Source: Tenrec ecaudatus (Eukaryota > Chordata > Mammalia > Afrosoricida > Tenrecidae). From it: DNA of 64,000 nt. The position numbers were made by a program, and so were the translations under genes. Under the pieces are notes generated by a model. That model saw nothing but the letters and a program-made list of their open reading frames with translations. It did no database searches and was not told the DNA's origin. The stretch covers positions 10,375,497 through 10,439,496 of the forward strand of contig NC_134542.1 of assembly GCF_050624435.1 (NCBI RefSeq), in the 5' to 3' direction. This document shows, one piece after another, positions 32,866-45,765 of this stretch (position 1 is its first letter; each line of letters opens with the position of its first letter).

Positions 32866-34066
32866 TCTTTATCCAACAGAAAATCCAATACTTCTCATAC
32901 TCGGCATGCACACACCACCACCCCCTCAAAAAAAATCCCCCAAACAACAGTAGATCTTAAACCATGTCATACGTTTTCCTATATGCGTGTTTGTTGTATA
33001 TCATTTTTCTTAGGATTAAACATTTTAACACAAGCTTCAACGGATTGATGTATGTAGATGTTGTGATGGTTCTAGTTCCTGCTCTGATTTTTCATGGCTT
33101 TCCTTTCTTCCCTTGCCTTCAATCCACATTCAGGGAAATACTCATCCCAAAGGAGGTTTCTTTTAGACAGTTCTTTCTAATCTTGTTAACATTGCATTTA
33201 AAATCATAATAATAGATGTTTGGAATCATGAAGAGAACAGAAGACTGGGAAGGCTTGGCTTGGAATTGCTCTCCCAAGCTCTGTCCAGCCTACAGACCAC
33301 TGAGGGCAACATTGTCCCCATGTCTCAGCATGTCCTAATTTTCTGAGTCTCACTTGTTCGGGAGAGAATGAAATCCTTGTTCTAACGATAATACACACTT
33401 ACTCTTAAGCAGCAGTGGGCCAGTCGCCAGGCTGCTGACATGCAACAAAGCTTTACTTTGCAGGTGAAATGTCACCCCGGAAAGGTTCCAGGTTGCTACC
33501 CATGTTTATATTCAGCAGAAATGAAATGGGGTGATGCTTTGAGTCTATAGGACATGAAAATGGGGGTCTTGCTCAATATTAAAATTCTTTATTACCTTTT
33601 CACAGAGCCTTTGGATATAGATTGAACTTTCAAATATTCTTCTTATTGAAGAAATCACATAATAAATACTTCTAGGGTGCCCTCCCACTTCTAAAACACC
33701 ATCCCTGGGGCAGAAAACTGCAGCAAATACCCAAATACAAGAGACTTGCGGAGCTGAACAACAAACTCTTTGCCCAGAAATAAAGGGGGGTGATAAACTG
33801 AATCAGATACTCATATACTTAAATGACCTGGTGGGAAGAAAACTGCATACACACATTCCAAAAGATGACTTGGAAAAAATTAACATTTTCATTACAAACA
33901 TTTCACAAGAGGACACAACTATTTGATAAGATAGTTGAGGACTCAGTTTTAGGTAGATCTTTGAGAAATACATGGATGAAAGGGAATCAGAGAGCAATCC
34001 AAGAAGGTGGAATGAGCTGGGAAAAAAGCATGTACATCATAAAATATAGTTTGGGATTATGTAGAA

Positions 34067-34258
34067 CAGCGGTTCTCAACCTGTGGGTTGTGGCCCCTTT
34101 GGGGATCGAACGACCCTCTCACAGGGGTCACCAGATTCATAATAGTAGCAAAGTTACAGTAATGAAGTCACAATAAAAATAATGTTATGGTTGGGGGTCC
34201 CCACAACATGAGGAACTGCATTAATGTGTCACGGCATTAGGAAGATTGAGAACCACTG
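34067..34258 (+). mobile_element. SPIN-type hAT miniature transposon, complete
   Basis: 192 bp with termini CAGCGGTTCTCAACCTGTGG and AGATTGAGAACCACTG, subterminal GGGGATCGAACGACCCT and the internal CAAAGTTACAGTAATGAAG block. The flanking ATGTAGAA / ATTTAGAA is a 7/8 target-site duplication. No transposase; mobilised in trans by a hAT transposase. The family is known for horizontal transfer among tetrapods. Confidence 0.93.
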
Positions 34259-34559
34259 ATTTAGAAAAACAGATGGAAGTGGACTGAGGGTATATATAGG
34301 GGTTGGAGACAAAACCTGGAAGCATCCATATTATTCAGAGTGTAATATGTGAAATACCAGAGTTTGATAAATAGTTATCAGTGCAATACATTAATGTCTA
34401 ACAAGGATGAGATGAATTCATGTCTATCTTGAGTATTTATGAGCAATAAGCCACTGTCTACTGTCCTTCTATCCCAGAGATTAGTCTACATGTTGATGAC
34501 TATAATAAGTTCTCTCTAATGCTTGTTGGATCAGTTAATAAATTAAGGTCAATGTCTAT

Positions 34560-34905
34560 TAAATAGACCATGAACCACTAGAAGAAGAAACACATCTGTT
34601 TGGGAAGAAATACAACCAAAATATTCCATACAAGCCAAGATGATGCGACTTCATTTCACCTATCGTGGACATGTCATCAGGAAAGATCAATCCCTCAAGC
34701 AGCGCATCATACTTGGTGTAGGGGAGGGTCAATGAAAAAGTAGAAGATCCTCAAGGAGATAGACTGACACAGGGTCAGCAACCAGAGGCTTAAATCTAGC
34801 AACAATTGTAATCATGGCCAGGATCTGAGCAATGTTGTTCCGTAGGGTTGTTATGAGTCAGAACGGGCTTGACTGTACCTATCAACAACCGCAACAATAA
34901 CAATA
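34560..34905 (+). mobile_element. RTE LINE 3' end
   Basis: ATAGACCATGAACCACTAGAAGAAG, TTTGGGAAGAAATACAACC, CTATCGTGGACATGTCATCAGG, then GAGTCAGAACGGGCTTGACTGTACCTATCAACAACC. 5' truncated and diverged. Confidence 0.8.
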
Positions 34906-35089
34906 ATAATGAACCCATTGCTATTAAGTTGATACTGAATCATGGCAGCCCCGTGTGTGACTAAGTATACCTGAGCTCCATAGACTTTTCTTGGTAGTAA
35001 TCTTTAAGGAACTAGAGTCATCCATCCTTGTCCAACGTCACCACTGGAAACAAAGCATCTGTGTCACCTACTCAAACAAACAAAGACTA

Positions 35090-35260
35090 ACTGACATCAC
35101 GGTGATCCTAACCCATAGAAACCCTACTGAGGGTTTCTACGACTGTACATCTGTACCAAAGCATCAACTCTCACCTTTCTCTAGTAGAGGGCTCCTGGAT
35201 TTGAACTCTGACCTTGTGATTGGCACCCCAATGAGTAGCACGAGACCCCCCAGGACTGTT
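35090..35260 (-). repeat. AfroSINE-like SINE, antisense
   Basis: CTAACCCATAGAAACCCTACTGAGGGTTTC, CTTTCTCTAGTAGAGGGCTCC, TTTGAACTCTGACCTTGTGATTGG. Old copy. Confidence 0.7.
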
Positions 35261-36088
35261 TGGGCCACCCACGGACATCATAATAATAGCTTTCTAGTAC
35301 TTGTGAACACCAACAATTACCCAGAATCACGGGCATTATACCCAAAGACATCGTTTGTGGCCCATGGCCATAACAGCCACGTTTTTAACGACACGAATTT
35401 CCTTTTCCTGACTTCTGTTTTAACTGTTTAGTGTGGATTGAGTGAAAATTTCCAGAGCAAATCATCGCTTTTGCATTCAATAATACCCGCCTTTTGCTTC
35501 ATTCCATTCTTTGTAGACCCTTCAATGTAACACCACTCATCCCACCTCGTCCCTCAATGTCCCAGCTCACTCTCCTTTCTTTCCTAACCCTTCTGAACCT
35601 TGTCCTTTGGCAAATGCTACCCCTCTAGTGTCAAACAGTTGATTATTCTGAAGTGTTCATACTCATTCATGCAATTGTTCCTTTTATAACCTGTCTCATA
35701 CTGAGCTGAAAATTGAACCGCAGGTGTGAATTCATTTCTAAACCTGAGGGCGACTAAGAGCCATAGTCTTAGAGTTCCACAGTCACTATCCAACCACTAA
35801 GCTTGGCTTCTCTTGGGGTTTGGCTTCTCTTAGGTTTTTCTCCCATTCTATCCAGCATTTTCTATTGTGATCCCTTTCGGGGCAGTTAGTAGAGGTAGCT
35901 GGACGCCCCTGATTTCTTCTGGTCATGGGATTGTGGGGGCTGAAATTGTAGGACTCCATCCGCCCACTGGAGTAATTGTTTCCATGTGTATTCATTGTTC
36001 ATCACTGCTCTTTCCTCCAGACAATCCTTTCATCTTATATGTTGCTCACAAGCTCTTAAGATCTCAGTCACTAGACACCAAAGTAGGA

Positions 36089-36590
36089 TGTGTTAGTCTG
36101 GGTTGACTAGAGAAACCATTTCCGACACTCATATGTGTATAACAAAGGTCTTTATATACAAGAGCAATTGAATATTGAGACAACATCCCAGCCCAGTCCA
36201 GATCAGATCTATAAGTCGGATATTAGCCCATATGTCTGATACCAATCTATAAATTCCTCTTCAGACTCATGCAACCCATGCAATGATGCCAAGTGCAGAA
36301 AGATCACAGGCCAGGGGTTGGAAAGTCTTGTGGATCCAGTGGCAGTGGAAGCATCTCAGTGCTGGCAGGGGTTTCCATGTGACTCTTTCGGCTCCAGGGC
36401 TCTGGCGTAGCTCCATGTGTCTTATCTGCAGGAATTTCTCACAGGGAGTGAATGTATGTCTCTCCTTCAGCAAGCTATGTATATCTCCTTAATGCCTCCA
36501 CATGAGGTCATCAAGCTGTGACCTGACGGACTAAAGTCCACCCCTTCACTCTTAAGTCTCAAATTGACAACAGATTGTGTAACTACCACA
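36089..36590 (-). mobile_element. Solitary MaLR-like LTR
   Basis: TGTGTTAGTCTGGGTTGACTAGAG start, GATTGTGTAACTACCACA end. The flanking pentamers TAGGA / TAGAA fit the 5-bp duplication of ERVL-type integration. Best preserved of the set. Confidence 0.8.
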
Positions 36591-36995
36591 TAGAATAATA
36601 TACTCAGCTTATAGATGTGGAGACTGAATCTCAAAGAAGCTCAGTGACTTGCCTTAGGTTTTCACAGTGAATTAAGGGAGAAGTTGGGATTTCAGAGCAG
36701 CTCACTCTTCAAGCCTCTGTGCTTTCCCTGCCTTCTAGCTTCTGTGAGCTACATAGATTCAAATTACAAAGGGAATAGAGAGGAGAGAGAGACCTATACA
36801 ACTGTTAGGGGTCCTGTGGGTGACCAGCCTTCTCTGATATCCCAACCTAACTATCATCTACAACTCTTATTTTCCATTACTGCACCATGTTAAGTTTTCT
36901 TATAACACTTGCAATTTGTAATTAAACATTTATCTGACTCTTGCTTTCTTATGTACAACTTGACTCATATGCCAGATTTTATTCTATTATTATTT

Positions 36996-37450
36996 TTTAA
37001 ATAAATAATTTTACTGGGGTCTCTTACAGCTCTTATCACAATCCATACATCAGTTGTGTCAAGCACATTTTTACACTTGTTACCATCATCATTTCCAAAA
37101 TATATTCATTTTACTTGAGCCCTTGGTGTCAGTTCCTTTTTCCCCGCCCACCCTCGTGAACACGTGATACTTTATAAGTTATTTTTATTTTACTATTTTG
37201 CACCATCCACTGTCTCCCTTCACCCACATTTCTGTTGTTTGTCCCCCCGAGGGGGGGGTTGTATGTCAACCATTGTGATTGGTTCCCCCTTTGTCCCCCT
37301 TTTCTCCCCGCCTTCTTCCTACCCTCATGGCATCGCTACTCTCAACATTGGTCCTGAGGGGTTTATCTGCCCTGGATTCTGTGGGTTGAGAGCTCTTATC
37401 TGTACCAGTGTACATGCTCTGGTCTAGACATATTTGTAATATAGAACTGG
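36996..37450 (-). mobile_element. L1 family A, 5'-truncated, inserted in an RTE/SINE tail
   Basis: ATAATTTTACTGGGGTCTCTTACAGC through TACCAGTGTACATGCTCTGGTCTAG. It is followed by GGGTCACGACGGTACCTAACAACAACA, a stranded RTE/SINE 3' terminus at 37452-37480. Confidence 0.75.
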
Positions 37451-37544
37451 GTCACGACGGTACCTAACAACAACAACAACATGCATTTAAACAATCTTTG
37501 TGAATGTTCAGTGCATTAAAGCAGAAGACAGGAGACAAATAAGT

Positions 37545-37740
37545 GTTTCTGGGTGGTATACATGGTTAAATGCTTACTGTTAACTGAAAGGTAGGAGTGG
37601 AGTCTTCCCAAAGACCCCTCGGAAGAAAGACCGGGTGATCAACTTCCAAACAGTCAGACACTGAAAACCACAGAGAGCACACTTCTAATTAGATGCCATG
37701 GGGCCACCCAGAGTTGGAGGAGTCTGTACAACAGCTGGTT
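37545..37740 (+). repeat. AfroSINE-like SINE, diverged
   Basis: TGGGTGGTATACATGGTTAAATGC head, GTTAACTGAAAGGTAGGAG, and only loosely matching body. Confidence 0.6.
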
Positions 37741-38269
37741 TTTAAACAGCCGGAGCTGGCATGGAAGATTCAACCGAGGGAACTGGGAGCATCATGTTTT
37801 TTTTACTGGAAACTGGGAGATGGATTTCTTTTAGGGAGGGAGGGAATTTGCATTTAGACATGAAGAGGCCGAGTGACAGCTGAAGATACCAGAGTCATCA
37901 CTATAAGTTAGAAATGTGAAAAGCCAAGCTCCTGAGAAAGGTTAGAGCTGAAGATCAGATGTCTGAGTCATCTCTGGAGGTGGCAATTACTGTCCTGAGA
38001 GCGGATGAGGTCTCCAGCGAGAAACGACAGAGGGAGTAAAATGAGCAATTCACTGAGGACGGAACTCGAGGGAATAGTCATTCGTGGAATATGGAAAAAA
38101 TAAAACTTAGTTAAAAGGAGACTTCTCAAAACTCAAATTCTCCTTTCAGTAATCTGGTCAAGATGAACTTCCTCCTAGGGAGAGCAGAGTAATCCATGTA
38201 TTGTGATACAGACACTTGGATTCTTCTTTTTGTTTTTGTCCATCCCCCCCCTCCCTTATTGATTTGTAG

Positions 38270-38495
38270 GGAATCCAAGTGGGGCTGTGGATTGCACACG
38301 GGACTGCTAACAACAAGGTGTTAAGTTCCAACTTACCATCTTTTTTGAGAGAGGAAAATGAGGCTCTCTGCTTCTGAAACATTTATAGCCTCAAACCCCA
38401 GAGGAACAGTTATACTCTGTCCTACAGGGTCTCTATGAGCTGGATCACCTTGACTGCGCAGAGAGAGGGAGGGAAAGAGGGAGGGAAAGAGGAAG
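38270..38495 (+). repeat. AfroSINE-like SINE with purine tail
   Basis: GCTGTGGATTGCACACGGGACTGCTAAC, AGTTATACTCTGTCCTACAGGGTCTCTATGAGC. It is followed by a (GGGA)n-like tract at 38457-38495, a microsatellite grown from the SINE tail. Confidence 0.75.
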
Positions 38496-39224
38496 GATTG
38501 ATTTGTTTTTTTCTTTCTAGGGCGTTAGAAGCAAATATCATCAAACATTTGAATAGACATTTGAAATAAGTATTGATAATAATCAACAATGAACTGCCAC
38601 AATTTCATAGATACTTTCTACATGTATATGTTCTATAAGTATAACTGACTTTTTTTTTTAATTTGCCTATTTGTTGTTCAGAAAAAATGCACAGACAAAC
38701 ATACACCAGTTCGGCAGTTTCTACAAGTACTAGGGGCTTCATAAATCTGTGGAAAAATACAATGAAGAGATCTGGGAATTTTTCCAAGAACTTTCAGAAG
38801 CCCCCTCATATGCTTCAGTGGAAATTATTCTAGTTTCAAGTTGTGTCGGGTTGCCTTTGATCAAAGGAACCTTTATCAGGGTCTTTCCTCTGTCTCAGTC
38901 CTTCGAGCATGTGTTTGCCATCCGTTCCATGTTCATCTCTGAAAGGGCATCTATGTGATTCATTCCTCTTAACACCCCCAGTGCCCCACGCAGAAGGAGC
39001 AGAGGGAACCCCTGTTGACTGAAGGAGATGATAAAAGAAGCGGGAAGAGAAAGATAGAATGGAGCATCACAAATAATAAATCAAGGAAGAGAAGTGGTGA
39101 AGTGTTTTGAAAAGGCCAAGAAAATGTTAAGATGGGAGGAAACAGTCTAAATTTTACCATGTACTAATCATAATAGCTCTTATGTATCAACTTCTGTTAA
39201 GAGGCTAGCACTTACAAAAGACAC

Positions 39225-39398
39225 GGCCGTGGAGTCTAGAGGACACAGGAGAGCTACTCCAGAGGATTTCCAAGCCTGTAGATCTTTATAAAAACAAACC
39301 ACCTCATCCTTCTCCCACCTCCGGAGAGACTGGTGGGTTCAAACCACACACCCCTTTTCAGCAGTCCATTGCTTAATCCATGGTAACACCAAGACTCC
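39225..39398 (-). repeat. AfroSINE-like SINE, antisense
   Basis: TTTCCAAGCCTGTAGATCTTTATA, CCTCATCCTTCTCCCACC, GACTGGTGGGTTCAAACC, ending CACCAAGACTCC. Confidence 0.8.
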
Positions 39399-39594
39399 TT
39401 GCACTTTTTTAAAGTTTCCTTATTAATCCTTGGAACAAGCAACTGAAGTGTCTTCACAAAGCAGAAATAAAAATGAAGTCGCAAAGAGACTACACCCCTT
39501 TCCCAAGTTTATTCCATTAGTACATGTTGGATAAAGGATTCAACTCGAGTTCTGCCTCCCAGATCCTGCTACGAACTCTTCCACTGCCATTTAA

Positions 39595-39664
39595 CCCACC
39601 AGGGGCAGTTCTACTCTGTCCTATGGGGTCACTATGAGTCAGAAACTACTCCGTTGCAGTGAGA
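39595..39664 (+). repeat. AfroSINE-like SINE, 3' end only
   Basis: CCAGGGGCAGTTCTACTCTGTCCTATGGGGTCACTATGAGTCAGAAACTACTCC. It abuts an antisense SINE tail-to-tail. Confidence 0.8.
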
Positions 39665-39832
39665 GCCAGTTGAGTCAATTCTGACTCATAGGAACCCTTT
39701 AGTATACAGTAGAACCACTCCCTAGGGTTGCTGACTGCCTCATCTTTCTCCTACAGAGCAACTGATGGGTTTGAACTGCACACCTTACAGTTAACAGGGC
39801 AACATTTAACTAACCTACCATTATTTTTTATA
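39665..39832 (-). repeat. AfroSINE-like SINE, antisense
   Basis: TTGAGTCAATTCTGACTCATAGGAACCC, CATCTTTCTCCTACAGAGCAACTGATGGG. With 39595-39664 it makes a short inverted repeat. Confidence 0.8.
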
Positions 39833-39959
39833 TCAAGGCATTGCAGCACTTGTCTTGGGTTAGGTCTAGTTTAGGAAAAATGTCCTTGGCCACTCCTTCT
39901 TAGGTCAATGGTGTCTCTGCCTGGGTAACACAAATCGTCACTGTGGTCAGTGGCCAATG

Positions 39960-40125
39960 TAAGTTTGGAGGTGCAAGTCCCCTAGGGAGCACCTTGGAAG
40001 AAAGGTTGGACATTTCTTTCTGAAAAGTCTGCCACTGAGAACCTTTCGGAACACGGTTCTACTCTGAAACTCTTAGAATTGCTATGAGCACAAGTCCATT
40101 CCACAGCAAACGGGTGCCCTCCCAT
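39960..40125 (+). repeat. AfroSINE-like SINE, diverged
   Basis: GGAGCACCTTGGAAGAAAGG, CACTGAGAACCTTTCGGAACACGGTTCTACTCTG, GAATTGCTATGAGC. Head not recognisable. Confidence 0.6.
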
Positions 40126-40604
40126 TAGTCCTGAATTTCTGAGCTCTGTTCTCTATGCATAGCCATGAGGCCACCGGTGCTCCTGTTCTCTATATGAGAG
40201 AGCAAATCACTTGAAAATGGAGCAAAAGGATCTGTCTTTATCGTTTATGACACTCATGACATCTTTTTAAGTGCCATCATTATGTCAAACTTGTGAACAC
40301 ACAGCGCGCTCCTTATTATCTCTTAGTCTGAAATAAGTGAGCCCATACCTAAAAATAGAAGATAAATAGATGAGTGGTTGAAAGCCTGGTGAGATTTCCT
40401 CTTTTCCTCCCTCTCAGAAAGTGGCTCTCTCTGTGGGTGGATGATATTCATAAGGCGTCAAAGTCATTAGCGTCTCGAGTCTAGATTCTTTCGGCCAAGC
40501 ACTCCTTTTTGTCTAGTGGTGCGCCCAACCCCATCAAACCTAAAGTTTCCTTGGGGTAGAATTGTTTAGCATGTGACTCTGTGTTTTGTTGAAGCTTGTC
40601 CTTT

Positions 40605-40770
40605 TTTTCCAAGCCGTTTTATTGGCATATAATTCACAAATCATTCGATTCCATAGTTCCCTCATATTAAGAAATCCTTTTTAGAACATTGTCTCGTTTC
40701 TTATGTTCATCCATATTAGTTCCCCCAAAGCCTGCTTTTAGATCTATGTCCCTTGTTTATTTATTTAGCT
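40605..40770 (-). mobile_element. Old L1 3'-UTR fragment
   Basis: CGTTTTATTGGCATATAATTCACAAATC, AGAACATTGTCTCGTTTC. A younger family A copy starts at its right edge. Confidence 0.65.
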
Positions 40771-40778
40771 CCTTTTTA

Positions 40779-41735
40779 AAAATCATTTTATTGGGGGTTC
40801 ATGCAACTCTTAATACAAGCCACACATACATCCATTGTGTCAAGCACATTTGTACATTCGTTGCCCTCATCATTCTCAAAATATTTACTCTCCACTTAAG
40901 CCCTTGGTATTAGCTCCTCATTTTTCCCCTCCCTCCCTCATGAAACCTTTATAATTTATAAACTATTATAATTTTGTCATGTCTTACACTGTCGGACATC
41001 TCCCTTCACTCACTTTTATGTTGTCCGTCCCTCAGGGAGGAGGCTATATGTAGATCCTTATCATCGGTTTCCCTTTCTACCCAACCTTCCCTCCACCCTC
41101 ACCACTGGTCCTGAAGGGATCATCTGCCCTGGATTCCCTGAATTTCTGGTTCCTATCTGTACCAGTGTACATCCTCTGGTAGAACCAGATTTGTAAGGTA
41201 GAATTGGGATCATGATAGTGGGGGGTAGGAAGCATTTAAGAATTAGAAGAAACATGTATGTTTCCTTGTTGTTACACTGCACCCTGACTGGCTCATCTCC
41301 TTCCTGGGACCCTTCTGTAAGGGTGTGTCCCGTTACCTACAGATGACCTTTGGGCCTCCACTCTGCACTCCCCCTCGTTTACAATGATATGATTTTTTGT
41401 TCTGATGATACCTGATCCCTTCGACACCTCATGGTCACACAGGCTGGTTTACTTCTTCTATGTGGGTTCTGTTGCTTCTGAGCTAGATGGCCACTTGTTT
41501 ACCTACAAGCCTTTAAGACCCCAGACGTTATATCTTTTGATAGCCGGGCACCATCAGCTTTCTTTGCCACATTTGCTTATGCACCTGCTTTGTCTTCAGC
41601 AATTGTGTCGGAAAGGTGTGCATCATGGAATGCCAATTTAATAGAACAAAGTGTTCTTGCATTGAGGAAGTACTTGAGTAACAATCCAATGTCCATCTGC
41701 TGCCTCAATACTAGACCTATAAATATGTTAGGCTC
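40779..41735 (-). mobile_element. L1 family A, about 0.96 kb
   Basis: TTTAAAAATCATTTTATTGGGGGTTCATGC to GATAGCCGGGCACCATCAGC and CAATACTAGACCTATAAATATG, the second-longest copy here. Possible imperfect flanking repeats TTAGCTCCTT and TTAGGCTCTT suggest insertion into the old L1 fragment on its left. Confidence 0.75.
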
Positions 41736-41863
41736 TTAATGGACTTTGGAAAGAGAGATGCAGAAAGAGCATGAACAGGCGAGGAGAATGATGTACTCTT
41801 GGTCTAGAAGAAGGAGCTTGGTAGGTTACCAAAAGATGGCTCCAAGCAACAAAAGACCTAATG

Positions 41864-42165
41864 ATTTGCTTCCATATCAACATAGAACCCCCCTCCCAGG
41901 GGGACAAACAATGGAAAAGTGGGTGAAGGGCAACAGAGGATGTTGTAAGATATGAAAATAATAAATCTAGACCGTATTAAGGGTTCATGAGGGAGGGCGG
42001 GCAGGAGAGGGAGGAGGAAAAAATGAGGAACTGATATCAAGGGCTCAAGTAGAAAGAAAATGTTTTGAAAATGATGATGGCAGCATACGTGAAAATGTGC
42101 TTGATACAATGGGTGTGTGTATGGATTGTGATAAGAGACATAAGAGCCCCCAATAAAAGTACTAA
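41864..42165 (+). mobile_element. L1 family A 3' end, sense
   Basis: CATAGAACCCCCCTCCCAGGGGGACAAACAATGG... GAGCCCCCAATAAAAG. Head-to-head with the preceding minus copy. Confidence 0.8.
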
Positions 42166-42189
42166 ATAAAAAAATAAATGTCACCCCTT

Positions 42190-42290
42190 GGCGGTGTGGA
42201 ATTTTCAGTGTAGAAAATCCTATAGGGCAGTTTCACTCCGTCACATGGGCCTTCTATGAGTTAAAACCAGCTCAACCAGGTCTAACAACA
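42190..42290 (+). repeat. AfroSINE/RTE 3' end
   Basis: AATCCTATAGGGCAGTTTCACTCCGTC, GAGTTAAAACCAGCTCAACCAGGTCTAACAACAAG. Confidence 0.65.
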
Positions 42291-43094
42291 AGAAGCTGGT
42301 CTAGAAGGGACCGTCCAATTGCTTGGTTTAATTGTTTACCATGGAGGCTGGGAGCTAATGAGTGACATGATAACAAAGGATATATAGAGTTAGCAGTAGA
42401 GTCGTCACTGAAATCCAGACCTTCCCATTTCCCAACCAGGCCCAGAGGGAGAAAGGAAGTTAAGGACCCACTTGGGGATGTGGTCGAACTTGAGAATGAG
42501 AAATGACCGTGGAGCGTTGCTTAGGTGAGAACTCTGGAGTCAGACAGGCTGACTACAACCCCAGTCCCAGTAACTAGGCACATGATTGACTCCTGGAGCA
42601 AAAGAATAATCATCTTTGTGTTGCTGCTTTTGTTAGTTACTGGCGAGTCAACTAGACAGGATGCCTAGCACAATCTAGGCTGGCTTTGTGCCCATGCCCC
42701 CTGGTATACTTGAGTGAATTGCTGCCTTTCAACAGAGGGGGCTGCATCGTCTTCCAGCACCCATATTATGCAAGGTTTTCAATAGTTAATTTTTTTAAAG
42801 TAGATCAACAGTAATCTGGAGATTTTGTTGAAATCTGTCCGCCATGGATGACTGACAGCTGTATAAAAGTTATGTAGCTAATGTTATGGGGGTGTTTACT
42901 ATGCGTGTTAAGTACTTTACATATATTAGCCTTTAGATTAGATTTTTTATCTCTCCTTAACCCAGAAAGTTCTCAACAAATATAGCATTTGGTCAACAAT
43001 TAAATGCTGGAATATTTAATAATAAATAATCTCTAAATGTCAGTGATGTGTATGGGGGAAAATACAAAGATTCTTATTATAGTCATGATATACT

Positions 43095-43530
43095 ATCATA
43101 AACTAATATTTTAACAGTCTTATTGACAAATAATTCACATATACAATGCAGCAGTTCAAATACATCAGAAAGAGCTTTGTGATCTTCACCTCAATCAATT
43201 TTTGGAACATTTTCTACTTTCTTGCCCTCATTATTAGCTCCATGTTTCCCTGCCCAACCTGCACTGCCATGACCCTGTGACTATCAATCCAGTTATTAGC
43301 TCTCTACTGTTACATATCCTGAATTTCATACAGAGAAAAACGTACCAAAACACCCCAGCAATATCAAAATAAAACAGAAAAGCCTCCATCACAAATAAAG
43401 CAGAAAGTAATAAAAACTAGAAGAAATTTAAAAATGAGTCAAAATGAAGAACAGATTATAAGATGTTAAATTTTACCTTAACTCCATGTGCAGTAGTCCA
43501 ATGTCCAACGAATTCTGTCTGATAATATTG
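43095..43530 (-). mobile_element. Old L1 3'-UTR fragment
   Basis: CAGTCTTATTGACAAATAATTCACATATAC, CAATCAATTTTTGGAACATTTTC, and GAGAAAAACGTACC.. then A-rich; parallel to 11150-11530. Confidence 0.7.
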
Positions 43531-44304
43531 TATTAATGAAGAAATTAAAGTTAGAAATTACATACACTGAATTTTAGCACAATGCTCAGCATTCAAAATG
43601 GTAGCTGGAACAATTAATATTACAAAATGCTCTTATACCTTACATCAGAATAGCTGCTAAAATAATCTGAAATACTTCCAACCCACTATTCCAGGCTAAG
43701 ACAGTCAATTTTTTTTTGTCATTTCCAGTTTATTTAGAAATGACAAAGCCAGTGTAGTAAGAAGATAGTGCTCCAGCTCCAGGATTCAGTGTTGTTCAAC
43801 TATGATCTCTTGACTACTCCCAAACAGCCCCAGGAGGTGGGTATGATATCTGTAGTTTACAGGGATGGAAACAGAGGCTCGGCATTTTAAAGAAAGTTGT
43901 TCACAGTCAACTTGCTATTTGTGACCAATTCAGAATTCCCATGCAGTTAAGACTGCTAACCTCCAGGCTTCTCAAGGCTATTCTATTCTGAAAAGAAACA
44001 TGAGTGACAGCTGAGCTGGTGGAGTCCAGAGCTTTACTCTATTTAAATAGGCTTAACTCTGGGTCAGCGGTTCTAAGGTTTTTTCAGCCAGAATTGCTTT
44101 GACCCGTCAAAAACCATCAGAGACCTCACAAAGCTATTGTTGAGATGGATTGTGCTTACAGATGTTTTCCACATCATATGTGAATGCTGAGAAATATTTG
44201 TATTCATTTACTATCCCAGGAAGGATAATTAACACATTGCATGTACACACAAGTAACACGTTTTTATTTTTTTTAAAGTTTCTATCTCTCTCAGGTCACC
44301 TGGC

Positions 44305-44482
44305 CATCGTGCCAAGTACCCGTCGTGTCATTGTGACCCTGTGGGACTGAGTAGAACGGTCCCTGCAGGTTTCTGAAATGCTCACTCTTTACAGGAGCGG
44401 ACAACCATATCTTTCTCCTGTGGAGCACTTGGTGGATTCAAACCACTGACCTTGTGGCAGGATATTAGTGCCACCAGGGCTC
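44305..44482 (-). repeat. AfroSINE-like SINE, antisense
   Basis: CATTGTGACCCTGTGGGACTGAGTAGAACGGTCCC, CATATCTTTCTCCTGTGGAGC, ending GTGCCACCAGGGCTC (the antisense tRNA-like head). Confidence 0.85.
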
Positions 44483-44939
44483 TTTTTCAAAATTAAAAAA
44501 AAAAACTTTTACATGATAATAATGGTTTTAGTTTACAATTTTTGAAAAATTCTTTAATGGTTAATCAAATAGAAGACAGCTAAACTCTCCCAAGTGCTTC
44601 TGCCTTCTGTCGGTTGCTACATCACATGCCCAAAGCCTCAGCAAAACTCACTGGGCAGTCGGGGGAGAAACAGTATAAAAATGACTAGCAATTTTTTGGC
44701 GCATTTTAAAAATACTTTGAGTATAGAGAAGATGTGGGCAGGGGGAGCCTATGGAGTGATACTCAAAATCATAAAAGACACCAGGCTTACTAGTAGGATA
44801 GAGGCTGGTGGAACCCCAGAGGTTTGAAACTGAACTCGCTCCCTGTGGCTCAACTTTCAGCATAATAGTAGAGAGGTCTCTAAGGGCAACAGTATTAGGG
44901 AGATTCACATACCTTAGAATGATCAATCATTTGAGATCA

Positions 44940-45765
44940 AAAGGTGTGTATCAGGACAGCACCATTGCATCACACTTATTCAGCCTGTCTGCCTAGCAAA
45001 TAATAATAACAATAATAACCGAGAAGTTGTACTCTATAAAGAAGAATGCAGTATCGAGGAGGAAGGAGGATTTATTAAACACCTTGGACATGTAGATGAA
45101 ACAACCTTGCTTACTGAAAGCAAAGATGCCTACTTGCTGATGAAGATCAACCACTGCAGCTTTTAGTATGGATAAAGAAAGCAAAAGTCTCGAGAGTTGG
45201 ACCAATTAGCAACATCATCACCGAAGGAGAAAAGTTGAAGGTTGAAACAAGTTTCATTTTATTTGGAGCTACAATCAACGTCCATGAAAGCCATGGTCAG
45301 GATATCAAACATCATATCTTGAGCAAATCGGCTGCAAATGAGATCTTAAAAGAACTAAAAGCAAAGAGATCACTTTTAGGCCTCGTACTCAAACCATGGT
45401 ATTTTCCATTGCCTCAGACCCACCTGAGAGCCTAAGGAAGAGTGAAGAAGAGTCCGTGTCTTCGAGTCATGGTGCTGGTAAAGCTTATTGCGTAAGCCAT
45501 GCACTGCAAGGAGGATAAACAAATCTGTCCTGGAAGACCGGAGGCCAAAATGCTGCACCTCACGTATTTTGGACATGTTATCAGTGAGGACCTTCCATGG
45601 AAAAGGTCATCTTGCTTGGTAGGGGTCAGCGAAACGAGGAAAGGCCTTAGTGAGGTGGACTGACAGACAGACTAGCCACAACCATGGGCTCGAACACAGG
45701 AAAGATCGTGGGGCTGGAGCAGGACGGAGCAGTGGTTTGGAACAAATTCAACAGCAACCAACAAC
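44940..45765 (+). pseudogene. RTE LINE reverse-transcriptase pseudogene
   Basis: Recognisable order: GAAACAACCTTGCTTACTGAAAGC (the YADD region, motif lost), CTGATGAAGATCAACC, CAATTAGCAACATCATC, TTTATTTGGAGCTACAATC (LLGATIN-like), CACGTATTTTGGACATGTTATCAG, AACAGCAACCAACAACAAG end. Multiple stops and frameshifts. Dead copy. Confidence 0.8.

Noticed and set aside
34991-35431. 146-codon open frame
   Set aside because: Overlaps an antisense SINE, and composition and content match no family.
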